NCBI GenBank assembly: GCA_003242515.1
Contig: QGUS01000114.1
Span: 1-5,933, forward strand
Source: Actinomycetota bacterium
Lineage (GTDB): Bacteria; Actinomycetota; Acidimicrobiia; Spongiisociales; ZC4RG35
Reading direction: 5' to 3'
Length of the DNA: 5,933 nt
How positions within the stretch are numbered: the first letter of the stretch is position 1; every line of letters starts with the position of its first letter. The notes beneath the pieces are model-generated. The model was not told the DNA's origin and ran no database searches. It was given only the letters and a program-made list of their open reading frames with translations. This document shows, in pieces, positions 5,795 through 5,933 of the stretch. Position numbers and translations under genes: made by a program.

Positions 5795-5933
5795 CAGTCG
5801 ATCAGCACCACATGGACGTGCCTCGGGCCGTGCACCCCGAGGTTGAGGCGCAACTCTATGTCGGCGCTCCGGCTCGGGCCGGTCACGACGACCAGATTCG
5901 CCGAGACGGCAACCGCCTCCGGGTCGGCTGCGG
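5794..5933 (-). CDS. LUD-domain (LutC-like) protein, C-terminal fragment
   Basis: Only the last 45 codons lie in the window; the start is beyond the right edge. The fragment reads VVVTGPSRSADIE, then GVHGPRHVHVVLID and stop. This matches the conserved end of LUD-domain proteins (LutC/YkgG family: G-P-S-R-T/S-A-D-I-E followed by G-V-H-G-P). In Bacillus LutC works with the iron-sulfur proteins LutA and LutB to oxidise L-lactate; lutA and lutB genes may lie upstream outside the window. Its TGA overlaps the ATG of the hydrolase-fold gene by one base, so the two are probably co-translated. The family is clear even from this fragment; lactate as substrate is an inference. Confidence 0.83.
   Translation of the reverse strand, partial: AADPEAVAVSANLVVVTGPSRSADIELRLNLGVHGPRHVHVVLID

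Overview
The window looks like chromosome from a high-GC actinobacterium. Nearly every codon ends in G or C, genes are packed with 1-10 bp junctions, and there is a homologue of RsiG, an anti-sigma factor known from Actinobacteria. The exact lineage cannot be read from the window. There are eight protein-coding genes, two of them cut by the window edges. I see no RNA genes, mobile elements, CRISPR arrays or long repeats, and no gene-free stretch longer than 60 bp.

Left block, all on the minus strand (3369 down to 1). It begins with a MoaD-type ubiquitin-like domain fused to a nine-helix membrane domain, followed by a secreted M23 (LytM) peptidoglycan peptidase with a long coiled coil. Next comes an RsiG-like c-di-GMP-binding anti-sigma protein, then an asparaginase II-family enzyme that runs off the left edge. 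The last three are tightly packed (about 10 bp gap, then a TGATG overlap) and look like one transcription unit. A TANNNT hexamer just ahead of the peptidase could give that unit its own near-leaderless promoter.

Middle, plus strand (3430 to 4817). A 140-residue protein of unknown family overlaps by ATGA a zinc-free quinone oxidoreductase (Qor family). The pair diverges from the MoaD-fusion gene across only 60 bp, which hold a 17-bp dyad and a well-placed -10 hexamer for a leaderless transcript.

Right block, minus strand (5933 down to 4814). The C-terminal end of a LUD-domain (LutC-like) protein overlaps by TGATG a membrane-anchored alpha/beta hydrolase-fold protein. That protein has lost its nucleophile serine and probably its catalytic acid. 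Its stop codon is shared, on opposite strands, with that of the quinone oxidoreductase (CTAG).

The main points of interest are (1) the RsiG homologue with two equally spaced c-di-GMP motifs, both carrying His where the described motif has Gln; (2) the MoaD/membrane-domain fusion, with the Gly-Gly tail buried inside the protein and a degenerate CdsA-like C-terminus; and (3) the probable pseudo-hydrolase on a membrane anchor. Functions rest on motif reading by eye, with no database search.
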